Shown: positions 1 to 50,556 of the stretch, piece after piece
How positions within the stretch are numbered: position 1 is the first letter of the stretch
Layout of the letters: the number at the start of each line of letters is the position of its first letter
NCBI RefSeq assembly: GCF_001949145.1
Contig: NW_019091508.1
Span: forward strand, 661,325 to 713,521
Reading direction: 5' to 3'
Source of the DNA: Acanthaster planci
Lineage: Eukaryota > Echinodermata > Asteroidea > Valvatida > Acanthasteridae
DNA: 52,197 nucleotides
Program-made: the position numbers and the translations under genes
The notes under the pieces: model-generated
What the model was told of the DNA's origin: nothing
The model's input: only the letters and a program-made list of their open reading frames with translations
Database searches by the model: none

Positions 1-1016
1 AAGTACGCACACAGACGTTAATGGTCCCACGTTCGGCCTTCTCTTTGTCAGAACTGTATCGAATATCGGGTCGTTGGAGTAGATATTTTTGTACCTTATT
101 TTAACGGCTGTGGTAAGTTAACTTGAAGGATTTTTTTTATGGAGTACTGTTAATCGAGTACGAGTACTTTGATGCTCGAGTACAATTTTTGGATGTCGAG
201 TTCCGAGTATTTTGTAGCCGGAGTACAAGAACTGTAGTTCGAGTACGAGTACTTGGACGTCCAAGTACAAGTACGAGTACTCTGAAAACGGTACTCGAGT
301 ATGAGTACTACAACACTGCTGAACACCTAAACTGACCAATAAAAACACTTAACAGATTGTACCATGTACGGTGAAACTGTGCACGACATACATACACATG
401 CCAGCATATGTACAGTGTACATGCTACACGTGCGTGCAGGGTAGGCTGGCAGCTGAAAGCAGGCCGCACTCGCGATGCAATGATTGTAATATATTCGCAT
501 GATAATTATAGGCCTACGTATGAAAGTCGCAGTGGGATAAATGGGAAATCGTAAGTTACAAATGAATCATAGTCCTTTTTTAGTGTTTGGTGTCCATTGT
601 GTTTGTCATATCGTTCGTTATTTGTTAAGTGCCCTTAAATTTCCTTTGGGGTGCAATTTTTTACGCTCCTTCAGGAATGCTGAGGAGTGCAGTAGGAGTG
701 TCTACGCGATCGCACCCCTTGAAGGACTGTGTACATACATGTACCCTAGAGTGGTTATATTCCAGGTAGAGAAATTAAGGTCCGCCTGGTTTTAGATGTA
801 AATCCTATGAGGTCATATCACAAGTGATACCTGTTTATGGCAACTTTACATGCAACAATAAGAACAGTGTAGGTAAAATGCCCTGCTTAAGGACACACAA
901 CATGGACAGCAGCCAATCTCAAATTGTGATCTTCACAATGCACATGTTCGTATGTCACAAATTGGTTCCTCGCAAGCAAATTGCCATTTTCTGGTCTGTT
1001 TCTCTCTTACATGTAG
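1..1016. other. Sequence upstream of the first visible USP7 exon, probably intron 1
   Basis: No exon could be supported here. The first visible USP7 exon begins at 1017 with two bases that complete a split codon, so a coding exon must lie upstream. None of the ATG-started reading frames in this stretch resembles a USP7 start or ends at a suitable donor, and no CpG-rich promoter is seen. It is therefore most likely the 3' part of a long first intron. It contains the GAGTAC-rich repeat at 140-320, annotated separately. Confidence 0.6.
140..320. repeat. GAGTAC-rich repeat with hAT-like terminus
   Basis: This stretch is built from imperfect repeats of CGAGTAC/GAGTACT in both orientations, so each strand can pair with itself. 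Read on the minus strand, its right edge is CAGTGTTGTAGTACTC. From memory, this resembles the ends of some non-autonomous hAT elements in invertebrates and fish. A clean left terminus and a target-site duplication were not found, so it may be a solo end or a decayed copy. No protein is encoded: the small frames on both strands are by-products of the repeat. Confidence 0.45.
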
Positions 1017-25723
<24,707 letters not shown>

Positions 25724-28700
25724 TTCTGAAACACCCCCCCAGCTTGAGTACATCCCAGTGTAGCTTTACTGGAACTCTCCCTCCCCACCCTACCAGTTTC
25801 AAGGTATTATAACCTCCTAGAATCGAAAAAAAAAACAGCATTCGCAATATATAAATTTCCATCCTCATTGTAGCGACACGTTTTTATGAAAAGGGAAGAA
25901 AGTAATCCAGTTTTTTTTTCAACCTACTTGCCTGAACTTTTTTTCATGTTGAAAATTTGGAAAAGAAATTCTTGCATTTGTACTCGCAAAAATAAATCGT
26001 TACGCAGATTTAATCATTGAACTATCACTAAACATCGTATGCTAATGTACAGCGCACAGGTTAGCATGATTTGTGAGTAGTCTAACGACATCTGATATTT
26101 TCACGTTCAGACGGAACAATCTATCATTGGTCACAGAATGAGCTAATGCTACATGGAGATTTCATTTGAAAGCCTGAATAATGCAGCAAACTTGCAAACA
26201 CGGGGCTCCAGTTCACATGCTGAACAGTACCAATCATCGATCTCCTTATTTTGAACAAACTGTTCTCATACGTTAGCAAGACGGGCAAAAAGAATGGAAA
26301 TTCTCATTGAGATTTCAAACAGTCTATGTGCAATTATTCTGAACAAAAGACAAACACAGATGGGTTAAGTATTCATTTTTAAGCTGTTGCAAGCTGTAAT
26401 ATAATATGTACATGTGCATTGGTTGGTTTTCTTGCCAAAGATAGGAAATCTTTGCGTTGGTTTTGGACAAGTTGTTCATAAAAATTGTACTATGACTTGA
26501 GCGCATTGCAGTGATAAGCCCATGTATCAGATGGGCTTGAATAGAGGAATGTGTCCAGATGGACTGGTACCAGTGTTTTGATGGTCCATACTAAAGGTGA
26601 TCACTAGACGTCCATTGGGTGCCAGGCCAAGATGGCCAATTTTTGGTCAGCTCAAGCAGATTTGTCAGTCAATTGTCTCAGTGTCTGTTGCCGTGTTGGT
26701 CACTCGGGCGCAGACAGAGACATGCAAAGGAAAGATGGCAAGAGGCAGGTATTTCGATTTGTAGCACAGAAGATTTCTTTGTTCCCAGATCTTGTTATGA
26801 TTTTGGGAAAAGAGAAACCAAGTTTACTCCACACAGAATGATCAGGCTTCAAATTAGGTGCTTGCAGATTCTAATAACATTTTAGGAAGGAAGGCTTTGT
26901 GCCTGGACGTGTGATGACAGCCCTCTATATACAGGACTCCAAGTTTAAATCTCAGAAAGAGCCAATCAAAAGCCGGATGCAAGTCACTATTTATTTTTTT
27001 GTAAATGATAGCTAGATGTAAAAGGAGAGTAGAATCTCAAGTCAAATATACATATGGAACAAATAATGATCTGTATTTCAAACTCCTTTGATTGGCACAT
27101 CACGATAGCTGATGCAGAAAACCATAATGAGTAAAAAAAGAACCTGAACAGCATTTTCAGTTCTTTTTCTTGTAATGGTATTTTGATGCAATTTGAAAAG
27201 TACCGATCACAAGTGTTGATACGTGGATACTTGTCTCATTTCTGAGGATAGTCATGATTTACCCTCAGGGTGTGCCTCTGATTCAACAGTACAAGGTTGT
27301 GTCTGAAATATTACGGCTGTAACTACAAATAACACAGGGTCCTATGGAAGTCACTGTCTAGCTGCTGAGGCCTCTTGCTATAGACCTTTATTGTGGTGCT
27401 GCCATGTTTGTCTTGTTCCCCATAGACCCATTGGCAGATGTGATACAACTTTCCATGTTGAGGCAAGGGAACAGACTATTTTTGCTTCCAGCCTCAGTTT
27501 GGTTACATGACTTTGCATGGTAGAAAAGCAAGCTGGCTGCCCCATGATAGAGGTCTGTAGGCGTGTATGTTTCTCCCAGTCGCAGCCAGTTGATAACCTG
27601 ATACAGATACAGTCGCATTCAAAATGTTGGCAACTTCGAGCATGCGGCACCTGCTCCACAAGCCAGCAGTGCCTTGCAATCTCTCCAGCTTCAGCTTGAA
27701 GAGTCCATGAAATCAAGCATGTAAAAATCATGGGGGAGGGTGATTTCCAATGTCTGGCTTCTTCTCTGTCTGAGGTTTCGTCTCTGAAATCATTACCACG
27801 CTTTTAGGCCAACAGTATTCAAGTTGAAAAGGAAAACTTAGGTATTTGATCAACCTGCGGGTAGTTTAAATGTTTTGTTGTTGGTGTGACTTATTATTGA
27901 GCTAACACTTTCAAAGTTAGGTTTCAAATCAGACAAAGCCGTAAATGGAGAAGAAGCTAAGTGTTGGTAAGACTTCCCATGTGTGAGGGCAAGAGGGTAA
28001 GCATTTTAGATAATTGCGTTTGGTAATTTGCAATGAATAAAGCCCTGTTGTTTGTTTTATTCTGTGTACATAACTGCCGGCCCACGGTAACTGAGTTATT
28101 TCAGCCATTAGGAAACCCATTTGTTTATAATTGTGGGGTTGATATTTGTACTGATTGCGCCACCATTATTGTTTGCCAAAAAGAAAAAGCTAAAGAAAAA
28201 GAGATCGGGAAAAAAATTTTCCTGGAAATCTCACCAGCAAAATAGGTTGTATGTATATATAACGTGTAGATTTTTTTAAATATAAAAACAATTCTCGGTG
28301 TGGGCCAGTATTCCCTTGTTATTGTATTTAATAGTAATTAAAATGACATGAGGCGTAAATAAAAGCCAACTCATTTCCAGGGAACACACCTGCTGCACCA
28401 TTTAAGTCTAAATTCTGGGGAAAGTTGCTTGGTGATCTTGTATAATCATACATATAACTTCTTATTAAATGAAATTAAACACTCCTAAAGAAATCGCTAA
28501 CACACAAGCATACAAAACCTTTTTGCAAGCAGAAATTGATCCACAATCATTTCCATTTCTACCGATACCTTTTCCACTTTTTTTTTTCCAGTTTGCTGGT
28601 AACAGTTTTAGTCGCCTCACAAAAAGGTGTTCCAAAAATCAGTTTCACTTTCATTTTCGTATCATGTTGATGATGCCGACTGGTAATGACTAAATGAGCT

Positions 28701-30560
28701 TTTTAACCGTATAACTTGCGCAACCAAAGTGGCATGAGCTATTTTTAGAATTGAAAAACTGAATAGTAACGAGTGAACTTCATTTTTGGACCTTTCTCCC
28801 GTTATTTACCTGTACTCAAACTGTGATTTTAAGCCAAAGGACAGTCGATGTCTGAATTGGACATTTTTCAGATGTTTCTGCTTTTATGTTCAATTTGGAG
28901 ATTAGGTGTAGTTACTTCTGAATGCCTGTTTTTAGAAAGGTCCCAATGTAGCATCATAAAGTCAAAGAAAGAAACAATACTTCGGCTGCCCCGTTTCTCC
29001 AGTTTCTTTTTCCACTGCTTTTGTTTACTTAATTTCCATTCTTTGGCTATAACATCATTGGAAAGATACCCCTAAGAATACATGAAAAGATTCCACTTTT
29101 CTTGAACAGGAGGGAATCAAGGCGATGATGAACAAGCCCCAAATCAAGGGGGGGGGGAGGAACTTGAAATAGAAATGTAGTCTGTGTTTGTCTACCTACT
29201 GGTCACATGAGATTGATGTCTTGTTTTAATTTGGTTTAAACAGCAAAGAAAGGTTTCTTCATATTTGCCATTGCTAGTTTCAAAGTCAACATTTTAACTG
29301 AAACATGTTTCATGTTTCTGCATGCCCCTTTCATTCTGTAGGGCACTTTTGACTTATTTTTTTCTTGGGGGAAGGAAGTGGCTCGAAAAAATATCTGTCA
29401 TTTGAAGTTGACTTTTCTTCCAGAGCCCTGTGCATTTTGACCATTTTGTTTCAACCAAAATGTACAATTTTATTTTTGCTTAGCCTAGTTCCATGTTATA
29501 AACTTGTGTAAAACAAAACTTGCCCCCCCCCTTGAAAATTGATTATATTTACTGGATTATTACCGGTATGTTAAAAATGATGTTGGACTAATCCACCTGA
29601 TTTGGCTGCCGAGAGATCAAAGGTCTGACTTAGTACTAAGCTACAACAAACTTTGACCTTCTCGGAAAGCATGGCTAACGCTAAATTGTCAAAAAGCTTG
29701 TGTGTGTCAAAATGTATGTTATTGTGTTAATACCGCAATGCTTTTTTCTTTAAAATGGCAATTTCCTCATGATCATAAATATAAATGCTGCTTTTTTAAA
29801 ACTCATGCAGGAAAGGAACCAATGTTAGAAAGGATGTCGGCCAAGCCATTGGAGTGCCGCGAATCTGAAAAAAAAATTTTCTTGGCACCGGCTTTTCTGT
29901 TTATCAAATGGGACGAGGGATCTTCTAGAATGCCTTAGTAGGTGTGCGATGTAACCAAGGTTCCAGCTTCTTACAGCATTGCAACACAGTTGTGTAGTGA
30001 TTTTCTTTAATCTCCCCTGCCCCCCCCCACGACGAGAAAAGTGCGCATAGTAAACAAATGGGCTGTAAATTGCCAGTCTTTTTATTCTCGCTTGTGATTT
30101 TTTTTCAGTGCACCTACCTAGCAAGCTCCCCAGAAAAATAATGATCTCTTGTCTGTGACAAAGGTATGCGCACGAAACACAAGCAGAGTGCACACAAGGC
30201 AAAGCATTATACATGTATATATACATAATTTGTGTGTGTATGTATATGTGTATACTATTTTTGTTCTAAATATGGTTTGATTTAGATTACATTAGCTCTT
30301 TTTTATATTGCACATTTGGTAATTATTTAATCCACTGTCAGATGAAAGTCCGATGACAGGAGTGTGATGCACATACGTGTAGACTGTTCTGGCTGGCTTG
30401 GCTCAGTTAATATATTTGTATTGTAATTGTACATAAATTGAAGTTATCAAATTATGATGTAATAGAAAGAGAACACCGGGATAGGAAATGTAAACCAAAC
30501 GGTATAGACCAATATTTGGGATTAAGTTTTTTTTTGTTTAATTGTAATAAAAAAATCACC
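25724..30560 (+). other. USP7 3' UTR and downstream flank, no exons seen
   Basis: No convincing coding exon lies in these 4.8 kb: the small frames have no recognisable family and no splice context. The sequence is T/A-rich with homopolymer runs, as in long 3' UTRs. Candidate AATAAA signals occur near 25990, at about 28035, near 28356 and at 30546. Two matches to the Pumilio-type motif TGTANATA (TGTACATA) are at 28065-28072 and 30428-30435. Which signals are used cannot be told without transcript data, so the 3' UTR could end well before 30.5 kb. Confidence 0.45.
30546..30551 (+). terminator. Candidate distal polyadenylation signal AATAAA
   Basis: AATAAA is followed after about 20-45 bases by the GT-rich stretch TGTGAAGTGTTGATTGTTTG, the expected downstream element. 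It is the best-formed of the poly(A) signals after the USP7 stop codon, but it lies 4.8 kb away from it. Confidence 0.4.
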
Positions 30561-33240
30561 TTGTAAATGTGAAGTGTTGATTGTTTGCTTAAAAGGCTGG
30601 ATTTAATCGCTTTAATTCACCTTGTTCTTTGTTTTCACAAAGTTAACTGTTGTGAGGCCAGGCAAAATGGACAGAAAAAATGTGCCCTTTCCTCGGAAAA
30701 CGGGAATAGAGAGCCTGCTTTCATCAGAGTTGTAAATCCAAGCAGACACAAGTCAGTCGCAAGCTCATCGCAAGTCAGTAAAATATGATCACGAGTAAAA
30801 GTAAAAGATGGATCGCAGACAACAGGAGATAAGAAATGACTGAAGACTAGCAGAAAAAAATATCTCTATCGCAGTGAAGTTGAATAGATTAATGTATGAT
30901 CAGGGACATCTCCAGGAAGGGGTGGGGCAGAGCTCTGTTTTCATGTGGGGCACTCACCTGTAGCAGATCGATGAAATACCAGTTGAAGGAGGGCCTCCCT
31001 GAGGTATTTTCAGGCACAGCTGATGATTTTCATATCCTTGCTTCTTTTTGTTCTCTGTTCTTGTTAATGTTTCCTCCTCTCCTTATTTTTTCCCCATTTT
31101 TATCTCTACCCCTCCCCATGGCACCCATGCTTGAGACGGCCTTTGTACAGCCAGGCATGGGCATTGCCAGGATTTTTTTTTTGGGGGGGCAGCCACTTTT
31201 CTTCCAGTGGGAGAAATCCGGGGGGGGGGGCAGTGACAAAGCAGGAGTCATCAGACAAGGCAGGGGGGCATCAGCCATGAAGTAATAATCCATGAACAGT
31301 GGAAGGGGTTTCATTTGTTTNNNNNNNNNNNNNNNNNNNNNNNNNNNNNNNNNNNNNNNNNNNNNNNNNNNNNNNNNNNNNNNNNNNNNNNNNNNNNNNN
31401 NNNNNNNNNNNNNNNNNNNNNNNNNNNNNNNNNNNNNNNNNNNNNNNNNNNNNNNNNNNNNNNNNNNNNNNNNNNNNNNNNNNNNNNNNNNNNNNNNNNN
31501 NNNNNNNNNNNNNNNNNNNNNNNNNNNNNNNNNNNNNNNNNNNNNNNNNNNNNNNNNNNNNNNNNNNNNNNNNNNNNNNNNNNNNNNNNNNNNNNNNNNN
31601 NNNNNNNNNNNNNNNNNNNNNNNNNNNNNNNNNNNNNNNNNNNNNNNNNNNNNNNNNNNNNNNNNNNNNNNNNNNNNNNNNNNNNNNNNNNNNNNNNNNN
31701 NNNNNNNNNNNNNNNNNNNNNNNNNNNNNNNNNNNNNNNNNNNNNNNNNNNNNNNNNNNNNNNNNNNNNNNNNNNNNNNNNNNNNNNNNNNNNNNNNNNN
31801 NNNNNNNNNNNNNNNNNNNNNNNNNNNNNNNNNNNNNNNNNNNNNNNNNNNNNNNNNNNNNNNNNNNNNNNNNNNNNNNNNNNNNNNNNNNNNNNNNNNN
31901 NNNNNNNNNNNNNNNNNNNNNNNNNNNNNNNNNNNNNNNNNNNNNNNNNNNNNNNNNNNNNNNNNNNNNNNNNNNNNNNNNNNNNNNNNNNNNNNNNNNN
32001 NNNNNNNNNNNNNNNNNNNNNNNNNNNNNNNNNNNNNNNNNNNNNNNNNNNNNNNNNNNNNNNNNNNNNNNNNNNNNNNNNNNNNNNNNNNNNNNNNNNN
32101 NNNNTTTGTTTTCATTTCTCTTGCTCCCCCCCTTTTCCTTTTTGATTGTCAAATCTTTTTGTCTAGGTGAGGGGGAAGCAAGCTGCACCCCTCCCCCGAT
32201 CCCCATGCAGCCTTCCCCCACTTTATCACCTTGTCGTTCTTTTCCCTTTATATCGGAGCTCGTGGAATACTTGCTTTAATGGAGCTATCAGCTCTGAACG
32301 CAGTGTACTCGACTGACGTGTGAACAAAACACTCTGAACAAAACAAAATTGTTTAGTATTAAACAGCTGTAACAGACAATAACGACAATAATTTTGTTAC
32401 AAACCTAGAGATTTGTTCTTGCAAAGAACAAAAAGCAAAAACAACTGCAAACTCACCCACAGTGGGGAGAGGGGGGAGTATGTGCCCCCTTGCAGATGCC
32501 GGTGCCTCGCGGGTGCCACTTCCCCATTTTATGTGAGTAATTTCCGTGAAAATGCAGCTTTAGCTTGTTTTCTTGTGCCCCTTTGAACAAAATGTGTGCT
32601 CCCCGGACAGGATACGTGACGCCACTGCTCACCCTTTAAAAAAGAAAAATGAAAGATAAATTTTCAGATTGAAAATGAACTTAAACAGGTGTATCTCAAG
32701 GGTTCCTTTAAAAAAATGTACTGCTTGGGCCTTATAATACGTTCTATTAATGTGCAGAGCCACACACTGCATTTCTTTTCAAATTCTAAGGTTTGTATAT
32801 ACCCAAGATCTTTTGAAGAAATCCATTTACCTGTTCTCTGTGTAATGTTTCTTGTTGCTTTCTAAGAGGTCTCATACACTGCACTCAATTTAAAAGCTGC
32901 TAGTGGCTGACTGAGAAATATTGTGTTCAGTACATATGTGACTCATAATCATTCACGCGGAGATCATGTCCTTTTTAAAATTATGACATATGAAGATCTG
33001 AATCGTAAAGTCGGCAAAGCCTCCATCGGGAAACATCACACCAACTTGAAGCGAAATAAATGTGTGGTGTAACAGTCTGAAAAAGGCTGAGGCACTGCCT
33101 GCAACTTGCGCAAACTGTTAATTGGTAATGCAATTATTGTTGAGGAGCCTCTTGGAACTGCTTTTTTAGAACAGCCATTGACTTTGGAAAGAAAAGCAGA
33201 CGAAGTGTGTACCCTCCATGGTGTGACAGTTATATCTCCA
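30561..33240. other. Intergenic region with repeat-like sequence and an assembly gap
   Basis: No gene is supported. The left side of the gap has the phrase GGCATTGCCAGGATTTTTTT followed by G runs. The right side, read in reverse near 32610-32634, gives GCAGTGGCGTCACGTATCCT. From memory both resemble the termini 'CAGTGGCGTAGCCAGGATTTTT' of common invertebrate non-autonomous elements, so the interval about 31150-32634 may be one gapped element. The long frames crossing the gap consist of Ns and are not genes. Confidence 0.5.
31321..32104. other. Assembly gap (N run)
   Basis: A run of 784 N in intergenic repeat-like sequence. G and C homopolymers lie on both sides and probably caused the break in assembly. 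Confidence 0.95.
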
Positions 33241-33552
33241 AAACCACGTCAACGGAGATGACGTGTGATTCGCTACATGCATAATATCTGCGCCTGCGTA
33301 ATCATGTGCATGGGCTTCTAGTCGGGTCCCCTTTAGGTGGTATGTGATAACTGAGGGAAATTGGTGCAGGGTGAAGACTTACCGGCTGATAAAATATTTA
33401 CACGATTCTTTTGATCTCGGTCGTCACGATATACGAGTTACAATTTGAATCCATATTTTGACGTTATTTTTCCGCGATTTAGTTTCGACATGTATCTTTT
33501 AAGTATAGGCAACCATTTTTCNATCCCGTTAGTGTGGTTTTTGCGAGTTATT
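33241..33552 (+). promoter_or_regulatory. Candidate promoter and 5' UTR of the TMEM184 gene
   Basis: CpG dinucleotides become frequent just ahead of the start codon. TGACGTG at 33259-33265 is a CRE/E-box-like site, and TGCGCCTGCGT at about 33289-33299 is a near match to the NRF1 motif TGCGCATGCGC. No TATA box is obvious, as in housekeeping promoters. An in-frame ATG at 33445 would add 36 residues, but the extension (beginning MNPYFDVIF) is unlike the family and crosses an N at 33522. The ATG at 33553 is preferred. Confidence 0.35.
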
Positions 33553-46422
<12,870 letters not shown>

Positions 46423-47872
46423 TAGATCTGAAAAACAGCTATGAGAGTAAAAAAAAAAGTGCTTGCTGTTATTTCTTTTTAAAGTTGTTACCTTTCAAGC
46501 TCCTTCAAAATGTACGTGTACTTGTAGCACTTGGTAAGGGAGGAGTGTACAGGACTAGGGAAGCATACAGACCAGCCTCTTGCCTACATGTATCATGGGT
46601 GCCATTCATGAGTAATTTGTCCAGATTTTAGGTGCTTTGACTCCAAAAAATGTGGAATTCTTGATGTTCACTCAGTCAGGTCACTTCGCTCCAGTACTTC
46701 CCAGCAGTTTGTACATGCACAAACAAAACCAAGACTACTGGTAGCAAGATGATAACTGTGGTCGTGAGGGCAGTCATCTGGAAGGCCCCTGATCTAACAG
46801 ATTCAACTTCAACATACAACTTCTCTTCAGGATGTGTCTCTCTACTGGCTGGATTTCACTTCATCCCCAGGTCTCAGAACGAGGAGCCAGGAATGCATAA
46901 AGTGTAGAGCCAGGGGTCGATTCACAAAACGCTAAGACATGTCTTAAGGAAGGGTGACTCGCCTTAACTCATGACTCTACCCGGTACCAGTACCTACACA
47001 TGTAGAATTGATTTCCCCAAACTGAAGATGCAAAGAGCACGTCCCAACTTCCTTAGCAGCGCTACTGAATTTGTCTCATCTTAAAATCAGGCCAAGTGTC
47101 ATACAGTATTATCTCCTTAATGCTGCATGCATTAATTTGTGTATTGTCTGGACGTCATTGCTATTAAAGATGAGCGTCATCCTAGAGTTAACAGTTTCCA
47201 AAAGGAAACCACTGTAGAAACAGATATCGAAAGATTTCTGATATGGTTGTTTTAATAAAAGTACATGTAAAAACTACATGTAGCTTACTGGTACATGTAT
47301 TTATGCCAACACTTATTCATTTTCAAACTAAATAATGGGGATCATACATGTAAATCTTAATCGTATCTTGTGCACACGGGTACGTGTGAAGTGAGTGGCC
47401 ACATACCAAAAAAGCTGAAAAAAGCTAGAAAAGTTTATGTTTTCAATTTATTATTTTGCCCCAAGCAGGTGCACAAAAAACTGAAATTCAGAGTAAAAAT
47501 TGAAACAGAAAAAAGTTGAAATCAGGTGAAAAGCTGAATTCTCACACCCTTTTGCATAGAACTACCCACCTATGAATTTATTAAGTAGGAAATTTTTGGG
47601 GGGGGGCAAAAGTGCATGTTCCATACACGCACATGCGAGCACTGAAAATTAGGTTTGCATTCTTCTTGCCAACGATATGAAACAGCCATTGTTCAAATCA
47701 GTACACATGTAGTTTTAATGCATCTTGCTCAGGGTTCATTTAATGAATTGATCTTAGAGTGCCTCTTAGCAAAGACCAATCTTGGAGCAAGGCCTCATCC
47801 TAAGTCCTGAGTTCAGTTGCAGGATAATGTTAGGATTTATGCACAGGGGAGAGGGGGGTCAAAACAAGTAAG

Positions 47873-48402
47873 GGGCATCCCCGCTGCACTCTTGCATTAA
47901 TGTACTAGTCACAATTAAGCAGAGAAACAATTACATGACAAAATGGCCCTTTCCACACAAAACAACCTCCATTTAAGATACTTCATGTCTTAAAGTTCTA
48001 TTTCTTGATTAAAAAACCTCTTTTCTTTTTTTTTTTGAGGGGGGCCCGTGGCAATATTGGGCCCCACCTATTTAACACGTACATATACGTGTATTGTACA
48101 GGGACATGTACTGCATATGTTCCTGTATTGTGGCCTATTCATCACAAAAGTACAGTAGGTTATGAAGAGTGTACACTATTGGTGAGAGCACGTACATGTT
48201 CATGTAAGCACATCTTCCTGCTTCATCTGCACTTTTAATGTACATGCTACCATAAGCCCTTCGAAACTTTGACCTCATACATGTGCATGGAGCTTGGGGA
48301 AAGGAGCTTGGGGAAAGGGGCTTGCCATTAACAAAATGTACTTGTACATGTTGTACAAAACCCAGTGACCATGGTAACGCTCTTGCTGTTTATTCCCAGT
48401 GG
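47873..48402 (+). repeat. Duplicated unit A-B, first copy
   Basis: Segment A (47873-48043) recurs at 48404-48592. Segment B (48043-48402) recurs at 49408-49767 with an offset of exactly 1365 bp and only about two differences. B includes a small internal repeat, GAGCTTGGGGAAAG twice. No gene is encoded. Confidence 0.92.
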
Positions 48403-48403
48403 G

Positions 48404-49767
48404 AACAAGTAAGCGGCATCCCTGCTGCACTCTCGCATTAATGTACTAGTCACAGTTAAGCAGAGAAACAATTACTTGTACATTGTACCTGAACGAAATG
48501 GCCCTTTCCACACAAAACAACCTCCATTTAAGACACTTCATGTCTTAAAGTTCTATTTCTTGATTAAAAAACCTCTTTTTTTTGAGGGGGGGCATGGCTC
48601 CCGTTTATCCCCCCTCCCATCTGCCCTGCATGCACATAGATTTATGTGCCATTACATGAACAACACTTATATATGTACACCTAGGGACAGATATGGTGGT
48701 CAAATGCAAATTTGCTCTAAGGAGATCATCAGATAATGTAATTGATCCAAGTTCCATAGCATTGGGAAGTCAAGCGTTCAGTAAAAGCTGAAATTGCCTG
48801 TCTAGCATGTCTAGACACTGAGGCATGTGAGGTGGGCAGAACATGGCTTTGAATATAACGGCTGCACTTCAGCATGTCATAACATGTACGTATAATGCTG
48901 CAGATGTTTTATGCAACTGTTTATGCCATTATTAAAATGACCTTACTGTTAACGTCAAGTACAGTTTTTAATTTACCAAATTTTCAGAAGAACAGCACAA
49001 CAGCTGTGAGTCGCATCATTTTCAGAAAGATAATTTTTGTTCTTGGTTTGGTACCGATAGGACTTTATCTTTTTTGTACATGTACCGTATATAGGCCTAT
49101 ATGCCTTTACACATGTCTCGGTAGCAGAATTCTGCTGATTTGGGACTGTACATGTACATGTACCGGTATGCAGCAATTCTCTATCTTCTCCCCCCAAAAA
49201 GGGAAAATTGTTGGGTTCCATCGATGTGCTTACACAGAGTCAATCAGATTGACTCATGTCTGAACTTTCATGGATTTTTTGAGGCAGCCAATGGTGCAGT
49301 TGTTGTGCGCTCCAGCCAGCCAACTGCAACGTAATTAGCCATTTATATAGTATGCACATACATGTATATCTACATGTACATGCAGGTGTAAAGTGATTGC
49401 TTATTGTGGCCCATGGCAATATTGGGCCCCACCTATTTAACACGTACATATACGTGTATTGTACAGGGACATGTACTGCATATGTTCCTGTATTGTGGCC
49501 TATTCATCACAAAAGTACAGTAGGTTATGAAGAGTGTACACTATTGGTGAGAGCACGTACATGTTCATGTAAGCACATCTTCCTGCTTCATCTGCACTTT
49601 TAATGTACATGCTACCATAAGCCCTTCGAAACTTTGACCTCATACATGTGCATGGAGCTTGGGGAAAGGAGCTTGGGGAAAGGGGCTTGCCATTAACAAA
49701 ATGTACTTGTACATGTTGTACAAAACCCAGTGACCATGGTAACGCTCTTGCTGTTTATTTCCAGTGG
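48404..49767 (+). repeat. Duplicated unit A'-B', second copy interrupted by ~815 bp
   Basis: A' (48404-48592) follows B directly, making a tandem duplication. About 815 bp (48593-49407) then separates A' from B' (49408-49767). A' differs from A by several substitutions and an insertion of about 20 bases near 48477-48496. B and B' are almost identical, so they are younger or have been homogenised more. The intervening segment has no clear terminal inverted repeats and no gene. Confidence 0.88.
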
Positions 49768-50556
49768 CCCCCCTCACTTGCAATCTGAAACATTGTGAAA
49801 GCTGTTGTAGGGGAAAACCCAACACAGTGCTATTGGTACATGTACATGTATTTGCCATTAATGGGGGCCATCCGGAATGTTCAATGACAGCATCATACAT
49901 TTACTGGTACATGTACATGTAGGATTCATCAGTGATGTGATCCCTTGACAAGTTGAATAATGCATGAAGTCCCTGGTAATGGTCCCATGGCTGTTCAGAA
50001 AAGTTACAGAAGGACCAGTTACAGCACTGCTAAGCCTGAAAGTTTTGGGCTTGTTTCATGGTTACAGTAATGAAAAGGTATTACATACTGTACATGTACA
50101 TATACATGTACATTGTATATATGAATTTGTAGTTGCCACAAAAAGTGACAAAAACTAGACTTAATCAATATAAGAAGTACATGTACATGTATGTACATGT
50201 ATTTTGCAGTTGATAATTCTTAAAAGCAATGGGCATTAATTTGATTCCACTACATGTACATGTACGGTACATGTGCAAAATGCTAGTCTAGTAGTCACGA
50301 TGGGAAACTGGCCAACATTGTCCATACATATGGCATGGTAAGCATGCATGATGCATCTTGTGAGGTGGGCTATGAACCTCATGTTCGGGTAGGAAATTTT
50401 GTGGAATCATGCTCACTTCCATAACAAATTCAAATTAAAGTCGTGAACACAGAAAAAACATAGACAAGAGATTGAGTTCTGTGAAACTTGCAGAAATCTT
50501 CGTGCTGAGTTGATGTTTTACCACCTGCAATCGTAGATCAGCGTAAATGTGTACTC

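Noticed and set aside
31030-32279. Long reading frames of 276-361 codons across 31.0-32.3 kb
   Set aside because: They consist almost entirely of N translated as X across the assembly gap; the few real residues are low-complexity.
33445-33552. Upstream in-frame ATG extending the TMEM184 protein by 36 residues
   Set aside because: The extension is unlike the family and contains an ambiguous base; the ATG at 33553 is in the better context and begins a plausible N-terminus.
46915-47070. Possible MITE around GATTCACAAAACGCTAAGACA
   Set aside because: The start resembles a known kind of foldback repeat, but the inverted partner near 47045 (CTTCCTTAGCAGCGC) pairs too poorly to define an element.
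48005-49603. Two small proteins with identical C-termini (48005-48238 and 49397-49603)
   Set aside because: Their identity comes from duplicated non-coding DNA; there are no splice or family signals, and the translation is dominated by the TACATGTA repeat.
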